Source of the DNA: Marinobacter sp.
Lineage (GTDB): Bacteria; Pseudomonadota; Gammaproteobacteria; Pseudomonadales; Oleiphilaceae
Length of the DNA stretch: 64,000 nucleotides
Reading direction: 5' to 3'
Assembly: GCA_029264995.1 (NCBI GenBank)
Contig: JAJUKC010000002.1
Span: forward strand, 47,266-111,265
Part shown: positions 10,327 to 19,704 of the stretch, piece after piece
Numbering within the stretch: position 1 is the stretch's first letter
Layout of the letters: each line of letters begins with the position of its first letter
The notes under the pieces: generated by a model
What the model was told of the DNA's origin: nothing
The model's input: the letters and a program-made list of their open reading frames with translations, nothing else
Databases searched by the model: none
Program-made: the position numbers and the translations under genes

Positions 10327-10348
10327 CTAAAGGACGCAGTTTCTGAAT

Positions 10349-11269
10349 ATGTCGGACAGCAGTAGCAAGCCGCCAGCAACCGGAGGCCCCGGCAACTGGT
10401 CATTCACCCGCTGGAGTACCATCGGGCAACTGGAGGCACTTGAGGTTCATCACCCATTGTTCCAGGCCACGGTGTTTCTGCAGGGCGCACACCTCACTCA
10501 TTTCTCGCCAAAAGACGAACGTAACTGGCTCTGGCTCAGTGAACTCGCCCGCTTTCAACCCGGCCGGGCGATTCGCGGCGGTATTCCCGTGTGCTGGCCC
10601 TGGTTTGGAGACCCACTCCGGAACCCGCCGGAGATCCGCAAGCGAATAGTGTCTTCCTCAGCCCACGGCTTCGCCCGCACTGCTTTATGGCGACTGGAAG
10701 ATGTTCGGGAAAGCGCCCATGAAGTAGAGATCAGCCTGTCGCTCAGCGCCAACGACGATTTTGAAGAACACTGGGACGGCCACGCCCTGGCCCTGATCAC
10801 CTTCAGTTTTTCCGTTCGCGGTTGCCAGATCGCCCTGACAACCACCAATCTTTCAAAAGCGCCGCTGGCGTTCAGCCAGGCGCTGCACACCTACCTGCCC
10901 ACAGACGACATCCAGCGAACCCGCGTGCTGGGTCTGGGAAACAGCCAGTACATCGACACTCTGAAAGACTGGGAATACGCCTCACAGGAAGGGCCGGTCT
11001 ACTTCGAGGGTGAAGTAGACCGGATATACGAAACCGGCGAAGCACTGACCGTAGTATCACCCTCCGGCAAGCGAAAGCTTACGTCTGTAGGTAGTGACTC
11101 AACGGTGGTCTGGAACCCAGGCCCCGGAAAAGCGCAACGCCTGTCAGATTTTCCGGATTCTGCCTGGCAGAAAATGCTCTGCGTCGAAACAGCCAATGCA
11201 GCCTCGGATTACCGGGTATTAAATGAAGGCCAGAGCCACACACTGGGTGTATTCATCGGCCGCGCCTGA
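10349..11269 (+). CDS. D-hexose-6-phosphate mutarotase (YeaD family)
   Basis: 306 aa; HHPLFQATVFLQGAHLTHF, RGGIPVCWPWFG, aldose 1-epimerase-like fold. Confidence 0.9.
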   Translation: MSDSSSKPPATGGPGNWSFTRWSTIGQLEALEVHHPLFQATVFLQGAHLTHFSPKDERNWLWLSELARFQPGRAIRGGIPVCWPWFGDPLRNPPEIRKRIVSSSAHGFARTALWRLEDVRESAHEVEISLSLSANDDFEEHWDGHALALITFSFSVRGCQIALTTTNLSKAPLAFSQALHTYLPTDDIQRTRVLGLGNSQYIDTLKDWEYASQEGPVYFEGEVDRIYETGEALTVVSPSGKRKLTSVGSDSTVVWNPGPGKAQRLSDFPDSAWQKMLCVETANAASDYRVLNEGQSHTLGVFIGRA

Positions 11270-11281
11270 GCGGCGACTTCT

Positions 11282-12115
11282 TTGACACAGGGAGCGGGCA
11301 TGGGCCTGGCATCGTATCTGAGATCGAAACTGATACCGGCGGAACTGGACGAGCAGGTAAACCGCATTCGCAAACCCATCGGCACACTAGGCTACGATCC
11401 CTGGGGTTATAACGACGAAGCGGTGAAATACGGCTTTTCCGTTGCCCGGCAAATCTACGAGAAGTACTTCCGGGTCAGTGCCTCCGGCGTTGATAACGTG
11501 CCGGCAGAAGGCCCGGTACTGATTATCGCCAACCACTCCGGCCAGTTGCCCATCGACGGTCTGCTCATTGGTTATGCCCTCGCCTCACGGGAAAAAAATC
11601 CTCGAATTCCCCGCGCCATGATCGAGCGGTTCTTTCCGACGGTGCCGTGGCTTGGCAACCTCCTGAACGAAATCGGCGCGGTACTTGGAGATCCCGTCAA
11701 CTGCGCGAAGATGCTGGCCAACAATGAAGCGGTGATTGTGTTTCCGGAGGGCGTGAGAGGCTCCGGCAAGCTCTATCGCGACAGGTATCAGCTGAAACGT
11801 TTCGGCAACGGCTTTATGCATCTGGCCATGAAGTACAAGGCGCCCATTGTTCCCGTGGGGGTTGTGGGTTGCGAAGAGACCATCCCGGCCATCGCCAACA
11901 TCAAACCCCTGGCCAATGCCCTGGGCGTACCCTACGTTCCCGTCGCACTGCCGGTGGTGCTCCCCGCCAAAGTGCACCTGAATTTCGGCGAACCCATGTA
12001 TTTCGATGATGCCGAAATCCCTGAAGAACAGGTGACCGAACGGGTAGAGGCAGTGAAGGCCGAGATCAGCCGACTGATTGACAAAGGGCTGAGCGAAAGG
12101 AAAAGGCTGTTCTGA
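11282..12115 (+). CDS. Lysophospholipid acyltransferase family protein
   Basis: 277 aa; NHSGQLPIDG (HX4D-like) and FPEGVRGSGK motifs. Confidence 0.87.
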   Translation: MTQGAGMGLASYLRSKLIPAELDEQVNRIRKPIGTLGYDPWGYNDEAVKYGFSVARQIYEKYFRVSASGVDNVPAEGPVLIIANHSGQLPIDGLLIGYALASREKNPRIPRAMIERFFPTVPWLGNLLNEIGAVLGDPVNCAKMLANNEAVIVFPEGVRGSGKLYRDRYQLKRFGNGFMHLAMKYKAPIVPVGVVGCEETIPAIANIKPLANALGVPYVPVALPVVLPAKVHLNFGEPMYFDDAEIPEEQVTERVEAVKAEISRLIDKGLSERKRLF

Positions 12116-13062
12116 TGAGCAAGCACCAACGACCCCGCATTCTGATTACCGGCGCTGCCGGCGCACTGGCCCAACAGGTGATCCGCCGCCTGCGAGAAAC
12201 CTGCGATCTGGTGGCTGTCGATTTCCGGGAACAGGTTTACCTGGGCGACGACATTCCCAGCTACTGCATTGACTTCAACAAGCGGGTCTTTGAAGACCTG
12301 TTCCGACGCTACGAGTTTGATGGCGTGATACATCTCGGCCGCATACTCTCCAGCCAGCTGACCCGCATGCGCCGCTATAACGCCAATGTACTGGGCACCC
12401 AGAAGCTGCTGGATCTGTCGCACAAATACGGCATACGCCGGGTGATTGTGCTCTCCACTTACCATGTCTATGGTGCGGTGGCCTATAACCCGGCGCTGAT
12501 TGACGAATCCGCCCCCCTCAAAAGCGCGGGCCTGAGCGCCGATCTGGTGGATTCGGTGGAGCTTGAGAATCTGGCCAACATCTATCTTTGGCGATACCCG
12601 GAACTCAACATCACTATTCTTCGGCCCTGCAACATCGTGGGCCCCGGTGTTCGCAACACCATGAGCACCTTGCTTGGCAGCGAACGTGCGCCGGTACTGG
12701 CAGGCTTTTCGCCGATGATGCAGTTCATCCATATCGACGATATGGCCGACGCCATCGTCGCCGCCTGGTCCAAGCCGGTAAAAGGCGTATTCAATGTTGC
12801 TCCGCAAGACTGGGTGGCCTACCAGCACGCGCTCAAGCTCTGCGGCTGTAAAACCATCCCCATTCCCTCCATTCCACCAAGCGTGCCGAAGGCCATTGCC
12901 CGGATTCTGAACCTGCGCAGCTTTCCGTCCTTCCTGATGGCATTCTTCAAGTACCCGGTGGTTATTGACGGTCGCGCCTTCGCCCGGGAATTCGGTTTCC
13001 AGCCCAAACGGCCACTGAAAGAGATTTTCCGGTATTATCGCGATAACAAAAAACCGGTGTGA
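12115..13062 (+). CDS. NAD-dependent epimerase/dehydratase (extended SDR)
   Basis: 315 aa; ITGAAGALAQQVIRRL, YHVYG. Confidence 0.87.
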   Translation: MSKHQRPRILITGAAGALAQQVIRRLRETCDLVAVDFREQVYLGDDIPSYCIDFNKRVFEDLFRRYEFDGVIHLGRILSSQLTRMRRYNANVLGTQKLLDLSHKYGIRRVIVLSTYHVYGAVAYNPALIDESAPLKSAGLSADLVDSVELENLANIYLWRYPELNITILRPCNIVGPGVRNTMSTLLGSERAPVLAGFSPMMQFIHIDDMADAIVAAWSKPVKGVFNVAPQDWVAYQHALKLCGCKTIPIPSIPPSVPKAIARILNLRSFPSFLMAFFKYPVVIDGRAFAREFGFQPKRPLKEIFRYYRDNKKPV

Positions 13063-13186
13063 AACCCATCGGTAATTTGAGCATTCAAATAGACGAACGG
13101 CCGGTTTCGGCGCTACCCTGTACAAATTAGATACAGTACCCGGGCACCGGTAGGCCCGGGATTCCCGGGGTTCAAGGAAAGAGCTA

Positions 13187-15325
13187 ATGTTCAGGGATCT
13201 CAGCGTGATCAGTCACGGTGCGGCAGCCGCTGTCTTCGCGGTTCTGGCCGCTCTCGTGGCTACCCGTTATCTTCGGCGCGACATTGATCGTGCTCTGTTC
13301 CTTGCTGCCACCGTGACCGCCCTGTGGGCCTCCGTACTGGTTACCCAGAGCCTCTGGGGATCGCCCGGGTTCTTCACCCGCTATCTGTTGGAACTGCTCA
13401 GAGACACCGCCTGGATACTCCTGCTGTTCGCCATGCTTCGCGACGGTTTTCGCCAGGGCCGATTTGGCAGTCAGATCAAAAAAGTATTGGGTGCCGCGAC
13501 GGCGATACTGATTATCACCTTACTGGCCCTTGGTACACTGGAGTTCGCCCTTAATATCGATCTGTTCAGCGGTAAAACCAAAGTAATTGGCCAGATAGCC
13601 CTGTCACTTCTGGGCCTGTCTCTGGTCGAACAGATCTGGAGAAACTCTACCGCCTTCGGCCGGTCCAGCATGAAGTACCTGTGCATCGGCGTTGCCACCA
13701 TCTTCGCCTTTGATTTCTTCATGTATGCCGATGCACTGCTGTTCGGGCAAGTCGCGGATTCGTTCTGGAATGCCCGCGGATTTGTGAACGCCGCACTCAT
13801 GCCCCTGTTCGCCATCAATGTTGTGAACACACGCAAACAACCAGTGGACTTCCAGCTTTCCCGTTCGGCGGTCTTCCACGCCGGCACCCTCATCTTCGCC
13901 GGCGGCTACCTGTTGCTGCTGGCCATCGGCGGTTACTACGTGCGGGCTCTCGGTGGTGAGTGGGGCGAAGCCCTTCAGGTTCTTTTCATCACCGTCTCCC
14001 TGGCGTTTCTGGTCACACTTCTGTTGTCGCGGCGTATTCGTGGCCGCCTGATGGTATTTATCAGCCAGAACTTCTTCGACTACAAGTACGACTACCGGGA
14101 AGAATGGCTCAAGCTCACCAAGGAACTGGCCAATCTGAGCAACGAACCGCCCCTGCCCGAGCGAGTGGTGCGCATTCTGGCCGGACTGGTGGAAAGCAAT
14201 GCCGGTGCGATCTGGATAAAGGGCGAGCAAAAAGATTTCCACCTGAAAGCCAGCGTGAACATCGCCACACCCAAGTACACCATCATTGATGAAGACTCGG
14301 ACATGGTGAAGTTCTTCAAAGATCGTGAATGGATCATAGACCTGAGCGAATACCGGGAAGACCCGGTGAGCTACAACCTGCTGGAAATACCAGACTCCAT
14401 CACCAAGACCCCGGAAGCCTGGCTGATCATCCCTCTGTATCTCGATAACGAACTCTACGGCATTGCCATGGTCGGCGCGCCCTACGCCAGGGTGGAGCTT
14501 AACTGGGAGAACTTCGACCTGATCAAGGTAGTGGCCCGCCAGACCTGTAACCTCATCGCTCAGAACGACGCCCAGAACCGGCTCTCACGGGCCATGCAGT
14601 TTGAAGCCGTCAGCAAGGCCAGCGCGTTCATGGTGCACGATCTGAAAACACTGATCGCCCAGTTGTCCCTGCTGGTCAAGAATGCCCCCAAACACCGGAA
14701 TAATCCGGCCTTTATCGACGACATGATTGCCACCACCGATCATGCGGTCCGTAAAATGTCGAACCTCGTGGATCATATCCGCAAACCATCCTCCGGGGCG
14801 GACGAGCAACGTGCTCCCATAGACCTGACCCAACTGGTCCGCGAGCTGATTGAAGACAACAGCCGCCGCAGCCCGGCACCGATGCTACTGGGTGCTCCAC
14901 CCGCCATCCAGGTATGCGCCGACAAAGAACAGCTGCGCAGCGTGCTGGGCCACCTGATTAGCAACGCCCAGGACGCCACGGCTCCAACCGGGGAAATCAC
15001 ACTGAACCTGAAAACGGCCAAAGGCAGCGTGGTGCTGTTTATCCAGGATACCGGCAGCGGCATGACGGAAGAGTTTATCCGCACCCGGCTTTTCAAACCC
15101 TTCGAAAGCACCAAAGGGCTTACCGGCATGGGCATTGGAGCCTATCAGGCCCGGGAATACATACAGGAGCTCGGCGGTTCAATTGACGTAACCAGCGAGC
15201 CCGGTCTGGGCTCCTGCTTTTCGGTACGTATTCCGCTGGCCAATGCGGCGACCGGTGAAGTGACCGGGAACAAGCCGGAACCGACAGATTCCGGTTTGCA
15301 CGAAGGCAGGCAAGCCGTCAATTAA
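13187..15325 (+). CDS. prsK: PEP-CTERM system histidine kinase PrsK
   Basis: 712 aa; multi-TM N-terminus, GAF-like middle, HDLKT H-box and HATPase (DTGSGM); followed by PrsR. Confidence 0.9.
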   Translation: MFRDLSVISHGAAAAVFAVLAALVATRYLRRDIDRALFLAATVTALWASVLVTQSLWGSPGFFTRYLLELLRDTAWILLLFAMLRDGFRQGRFGSQIKKVLGAATAILIITLLALGTLEFALNIDLFSGKTKVIGQIALSLLGLSLVEQIWRNSTAFGRSSMKYLCIGVATIFAFDFFMYADALLFGQVADSFWNARGFVNAALMPLFAINVVNTRKQPVDFQLSRSAVFHAGTLIFAGGYLLLLAIGGYYVRALGGEWGEALQVLFITVSLAFLVTLLLSRRIRGRLMVFISQNFFDYKYDYREEWLKLTKELANLSNEPPLPERVVRILAGLVESNAGAIWIKGEQKDFHLKASVNIATPKYTIIDEDSDMVKFFKDREWIIDLSEYREDPVSYNLLEIPDSITKTPEAWLIIPLYLDNELYGIAMVGAPYARVELNWENFDLIKVVARQTCNLIAQNDAQNRLSRAMQFEAVSKASAFMVHDLKTLIAQLSLLVKNAPKHRNNPAFIDDMIATTDHAVRKMSNLVDHIRKPSSGADEQRAPIDLTQLVRELIEDNSRRSPAPMLLGAPPAIQVCADKEQLRSVLGHLISNAQDATAPTGEITLNLKTAKGSVVLFIQDTGSGMTEEFIRTRLFKPFESTKGLTGMGIGAYQAREYIQELGGSIDVTSEPGLGSCFSVRIPLANAATGEVTGNKPEPTDSGLHEGRQAVN

Positions 15326-15460
15326 CCGACGGCCAAGACTATTTTGTGAAGCGAGCATTGCAAAGTGTCAATGTTCAGTTAAGAATCAGAGTCATGGAAT
15401 CGCGTTCGCCTCATGGGCGTCTATCCGATATGAACACGGAACAAAGGACTGGTTGTTGTT

Positions 15461-16831
15461 GTGAAGCAGTTATTGATAGTCGAGGATGATCCTGGCCTCC
15501 AGAGCCAGATGCGATGGTGCTTCAGTGAAGACATTGAAGTCTCGGTAGCCGCTGATCGGGAGGCAGCGCTAACGGCACTTCGGCGTCTTGAGCCTGAAGT
15601 GGTGACGCTGGATCTTGGCTTGCCACCCGACCCCGGCGGCGCCACTGAAGGTTTCGCCCTGCTGGAAGACATCCTTCGCCTGGCGCCCATGACCAAAGTG
15701 ATCGTGGTGACTGGCAGGGAAGACAAGGAAAACGCCGTCAAGGCCATAGGCATGGGAGCCTGCGACTTCTATCAGAAGCCCCTGGATGCCGACATCCTCA
15801 CCTTTGTGGTAAATCGGGCATTCCGCCTCGCGGAACTGGAAAAAGAAAACCGCGAACTGTCCTCGCAAGGCAATGGCACCAACATCAAAGGCATTGTTGC
15901 CGCCAGCCCCGAAATGCTGGTGATTTGCCGCACGGTTGAAAAAGTTGCGCCTACCGATGTCACCACCCTGATTACCGGAGAAACCGGTACCGGCAAGGAA
16001 CTTCTGGCCCGGGCCCTGCACGACCTGAGCCATCGCGCCGACAAACCCTTTGCGGCCATCAATTGCGCCGCCATTCCGGAAAACCTGCTGGAAAGCGAAC
16101 TGTTCGGGTTCGAGAAAGGCTCCTTTACCGGCGCGACCCAGTCCAAGAAAGGCAAGATTGAGAGCGCCAACGGCGGCACCCTGTTTCTCGACGAGATTGG
16201 CGATATGCCGATGGCACTGCAGGCCAAACTGCTTCGCTTCCTGCAGGAACGAGTGGTCGACCGGGTAGGTTCGGTAAAACCGATTCCCGTTGATGTCCGG
16301 GTGGTGTGCGCCACCCACCGGAATGTTCAGGACCTGATTGCCCAGGGCGATTTCCGGGAAGACCTGTATTACCGGATCAGTGAAATCACACTGGATGTGC
16401 CTGCCCTGCGTGAACGGGATGGCGACCCACTGGTGATCGCACAATCCCTCCTGAAAACCCTGGGGAAACAAATGGACCGCCCTAACCTCACGTTCTCGGA
16501 CGATGCGGTTCAGGCAATCAATGCCTACAGCTGGCCAGGCAATGTGCGTGAAATGATCAACAAGGTGAAGCGGGCGATCATCATGGCGGATGGCAAGCGC
16601 ATTACCGCCGAAGACCTGGTTCTGCCCCTTGAAGCGTGCGACACCGACTTTCAGCTCAACCTGCGCCAGGTACGTGAAGCGGCAGAACGAAAGGCGATTA
16701 TTCAGGCCCTCACCACCAGTAATTTCAACATGGCTCAGGCATCGCGCCTTCTGGGCGTTACCCGCCCGACGCTGTACAACCTGACCGACAAGTACCGGAT
16801 TGAGACCAACACCGCCCCAAACGAGGCCTGA
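15461..16831 (+). CDS. prsR: PEP-CTERM-box response regulator PrsR, sigma-54 activator
   Basis: 456 aa; receiver domain, AAA+ (GETGTGKELLARALH), GSFTGAT, HTH_8 C-terminus; GTG start. Confidence 0.92.
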   Translation: MKQLLIVEDDPGLQSQMRWCFSEDIEVSVAADREAALTALRRLEPEVVTLDLGLPPDPGGATEGFALLEDILRLAPMTKVIVVTGREDKENAVKAIGMGACDFYQKPLDADILTFVVNRAFRLAELEKENRELSSQGNGTNIKGIVAASPEMLVICRTVEKVAPTDVTTLITGETGTGKELLARALHDLSHRADKPFAAINCAAIPENLLESELFGFEKGSFTGATQSKKGKIESANGGTLFLDEIGDMPMALQAKLLRFLQERVVDRVGSVKPIPVDVRVVCATHRNVQDLIAQGDFREDLYYRISEITLDVPALRERDGDPLVIAQSLLKTLGKQMDRPNLTFSDDAVQAINAYSWPGNVREMINKVKRAIIMADGKRITAEDLVLPLEACDTDFQLNLRQVREAAERKAIIQALTTSNFNMAQASRLLGVTRPTLYNLTDKYRIETNTAPNEA

Positions 16832-16881
16832 GACACCCAATGCTGGAACAGAACAAGACCCGACGAAGGAAGGACCAGGGC

Positions 16882-19584
16882 ATGAAGATCAGAACTATTG
16901 CGCGTGCATCACTGCTATCCGCTGCCATCGCTTTGGCCGTGACGGGGTGCAACAGCGAACCGGACATGTCTCAGGAAGACATTCAGTACATCAGCCATGT
17001 AGACCAGGCACGGTTTTTCCAGCGCCAGGGTGAGCTGAAGGCAAGCACCATCGAGGCCAGAAGCGCCATCGATCTCCAGCCGAATCGCACCGCCCCCTAC
17101 TTTGTCATCATCCACAACCTGCTAACTGCCGGTGATGCGGCGAACGCTGAACGGCAACTGGACAAGCTCCTTGAGAAGACGAACATTGAGGAGCTGGGCC
17201 AATCGGAACGCAACCAGGCTGCGTTGATCCGGGCTGAAGCCCGTATTCTCCAGGGTAAACACCAGGAAGCCCTGGAATCTCTGGACCAGATTTCATCGCC
17301 CTCTCCGGATCAACAGTTGCGGGCAGACAACCTGAAAGGTCGCGCCTGGTTGACCAGCGGCGACTTTGACAAAGCCGAAGAGGCCTACCAGAGCGCGTTC
17401 GACAAACACAGCAATAACGTTGTTGCCATGGTCGGCCTGTCCCGGGTTGCCACAGCCAAGGGCGACTTCGACACTGCAAAGGAACGCCTTGAGAAAGCCA
17501 TAGAAATTGACGCTGAACACGAGGACGTCTGGCTCTGGAAAGCGCAATTCGCCCATGCCCGCCAACAATGGGCCGAAGCAGAACAGGCGTACATACGCGC
17601 CCTGGAGACCATTGGCCAGTTCGACGTTATGACCTTCCGGAAATACCAGACCATTTCGGCCCTGATCACCGTTCTGCGTGAGCAGGGCAAATCGGCGGAG
17701 GCATTTGTCTATGAGGAAATCCTTGCCAAGTCCGGTCCGGGTACGATCAAAAGCAACCTGGAAGCCGCGGCCTCAGCCTATAATGATGGCGACCTGAATA
17801 CCGCCGCCAGGTATCTGCAGGAAGTCCTTAACCAGGTTCCCAACCATCAACAAAGCGCATTGATGCTGGGCGTAATACGTTATCGGCAAGGCCGCCCCGA
17901 GGAGGCGGAGAAACTGCTTGCACCGCTGGCCGATATGGAAAACGCCGATGAAGTACGCAAACTCCTGGCCGCCACCCGCATATCCATGCGCGACCCGGCT
18001 GGCGCAAAATCACTGCTGGAAGACCTGGAGGGCAGCGACGCCGATCCACAAACACTCGCACTGGTAGGCATTGCAAGCCTGGCTTCTGGCGACGATCAGA
18101 GTGGCCGCCAGCTCCTGGAAAAGTCGCTGGAACTGGCACCAGACAACCACAACCTGCGTTTGCGCTATGCGGCTTACCTCACTCAAACCCGTGATTTCGC
18201 CAATGCCATCAAACAGGCCAGTCAGATTCCGTCGGATGCCACGGAGGCCCTGCAGGCCACAATTCTGACATCTCAAGCCCAGGCGTTGTCTGGCAATTCG
18301 CAGGCGGCAACAGACACCCTGGATACCTGGCTTAAAGCCAATCCGGAAAGCATGGCGGCTTTGATCGCCCGGGGAAACCTGGCCAGCAGCCTGAACAACA
18401 CCCAACAGGCGGCCAGCTACTTTGAGCGGGCGCACAAGCAACACCCGGAAGAAGCAGCTCCTCTGGTAGCTCTGGGCAACCTTGCCCGCGAACAGCAGAA
18501 CACAGAGCAGGCGATTACCTGGTACCGCCAGGCGGTCGAAACCAACCCGAACAACCTGCCCGCCATTCAGGCCCTTGCCGGTGTGATGAAGCGCGATCAA
18601 CTGACCGGGCTGATGCAGGAAATCAGCACGCAACATCCTGAGGCAAACGGACCGCGGCTGATCCTTCTGGAATCCGCGCTGATCAACAACGATACGTTGC
18701 GAGCCGATGAACTGACCGCCCGGTTGATGGAAAGAGAGCGCGAAGACCAGCCCTCACCGTCTGAACCGCTGGTCGCTGCGGTGTATGAAGGCATTGCCAC
18801 TCAAATGGCACAGCGCGACAACAGCGAGCGCGCTCTGGAGATCCTGAGCCGCGGACGAGCGCTCTTCCCTGAGAACGAGGCCATTGCCCTAAAAGTGGCT
18901 GCCATCGAATTCAGCAATGGCAACGCAACCGCCGCGCGAAGCGCGCTGCAGGATGCCAAGCAGCATCATCCGGACTCCCCCGCGCCCTACCAGGTAGAAG
19001 CCAGCTATTACGAAAACCAGGGCGAACATCAGCAAGCTGCTGAGCTTTATCAACTGGCGCTGGCCAAGCGACAAACGGCGGAACTGGCCATCGCCCATGC
19101 TCGCGCACTCTCTAACGCCGGCCGATCTCAGAATTCGATAGAAGCACTGCAGGAAGCCAACAAACAATTCCCGAACAATTCGTCAATTCTGCTTACACTG
19201 GCGCTTCAAACCCAGCAAGCAGGCCAGACGGATGCGGCCATTGAGCACTACCAGCAGGTTCTGCAACTGGCTCCGGACAACGCCCTGGCGCTGAACAATC
19301 TCGCCTGGCTGTATTATGAGGCCGGCAACAGCGAAGCGGCATCACTGGCCAAACGCGCCTACGAACTGGTGCCCGAAAATGCTGCGATTGCAGATACCTA
19401 CGGCTGGATCCTGTTCGAGGCTGGTGAACACGAGCAAAGCCTGGCAGTACTGGAAAAGGCTCATTCTCTGGCCCCGGATTCCCAGGAAATCGCCATGCAT
19501 CTGGCCGAAGCTTATCGCGCCACCGGCCGCACGAAAGCTGCCCAACAGATCATGGACAAGTTCAGCACAGGCAACAACGGCTAA
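16882..19584 (+). CDS. prsT: PEP-CTERM system TPR-repeat lipoprotein PrsT
   Basis: ORF opens at 16840; MKIRTIARASLLSAAIALAVTGCNSEPD (lipoprotein signal) supports start at 16882; TPR repeats throughout. Confidence 0.92.
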   Translation: MKIRTIARASLLSAAIALAVTGCNSEPDMSQEDIQYISHVDQARFFQRQGELKASTIEARSAIDLQPNRTAPYFVIIHNLLTAGDAANAERQLDKLLEKTNIEELGQSERNQAALIRAEARILQGKHQEALESLDQISSPSPDQQLRADNLKGRAWLTSGDFDKAEEAYQSAFDKHSNNVVAMVGLSRVATAKGDFDTAKERLEKAIEIDAEHEDVWLWKAQFAHARQQWAEAEQAYIRALETIGQFDVMTFRKYQTISALITVLREQGKSAEAFVYEEILAKSGPGTIKSNLEAAASAYNDGDLNTAARYLQEVLNQVPNHQQSALMLGVIRYRQGRPEEAEKLLAPLADMENADEVRKLLAATRISMRDPAGAKSLLEDLEGSDADPQTLALVGIASLASGDDQSGRQLLEKSLELAPDNHNLRLRYAAYLTQTRDFANAIKQASQIPSDATEALQATILTSQAQALSGNSQAATDTLDTWLKANPESMAALIARGNLASSLNNTQQAASYFERAHKQHPEEAAPLVALGNLAREQQNTEQAITWYRQAVETNPNNLPAIQALAGVMKRDQLTGLMQEISTQHPEANGPRLILLESALINNDTLRADELTARLMEREREDQPSPSEPLVAAVYEGIATQMAQRDNSERALEILSRGRALFPENEAIALKVAAIEFSNGNATAARSALQDAKQHHPDSPAPYQVEASYYENQGEHQQAAELYQLALAKRQTAELAIAHARALSNAGRSQNSIEALQEANKQFPNNSSILLTLALQTQQAGQTDAAIEHYQQVLQLAPDNALALNNLAWLYYEAGNSEAASLAKRAYELVPENAAIADTYGWILFEAGEHEQSLAVLEKAHSLAPDSQEIAMHLAEAYRATGRTKAAQQIMDKFSTGNNG

Positions 19585-19704
19585 TCACTACTCACGCTAT
19601 AACCAAAGAGAGGACATAACGAAACGTTCCTAGCCGCCGGTGGCAGCCCTGACACACTGCAACAATACTTAACATATTGTTTCCAATAGCAAGGAAGGTG
19701 GGTT

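Noticed and set aside
11932-13125. 397-aa minus-strand ORF
   Set aside because: Antisense to the convincing SDR gene 12115-13062 with its NAD-binding motif.
15569-16840. 423-aa minus-strand ORF
   Set aside because: Antisense to prsR; no recognisable domain.
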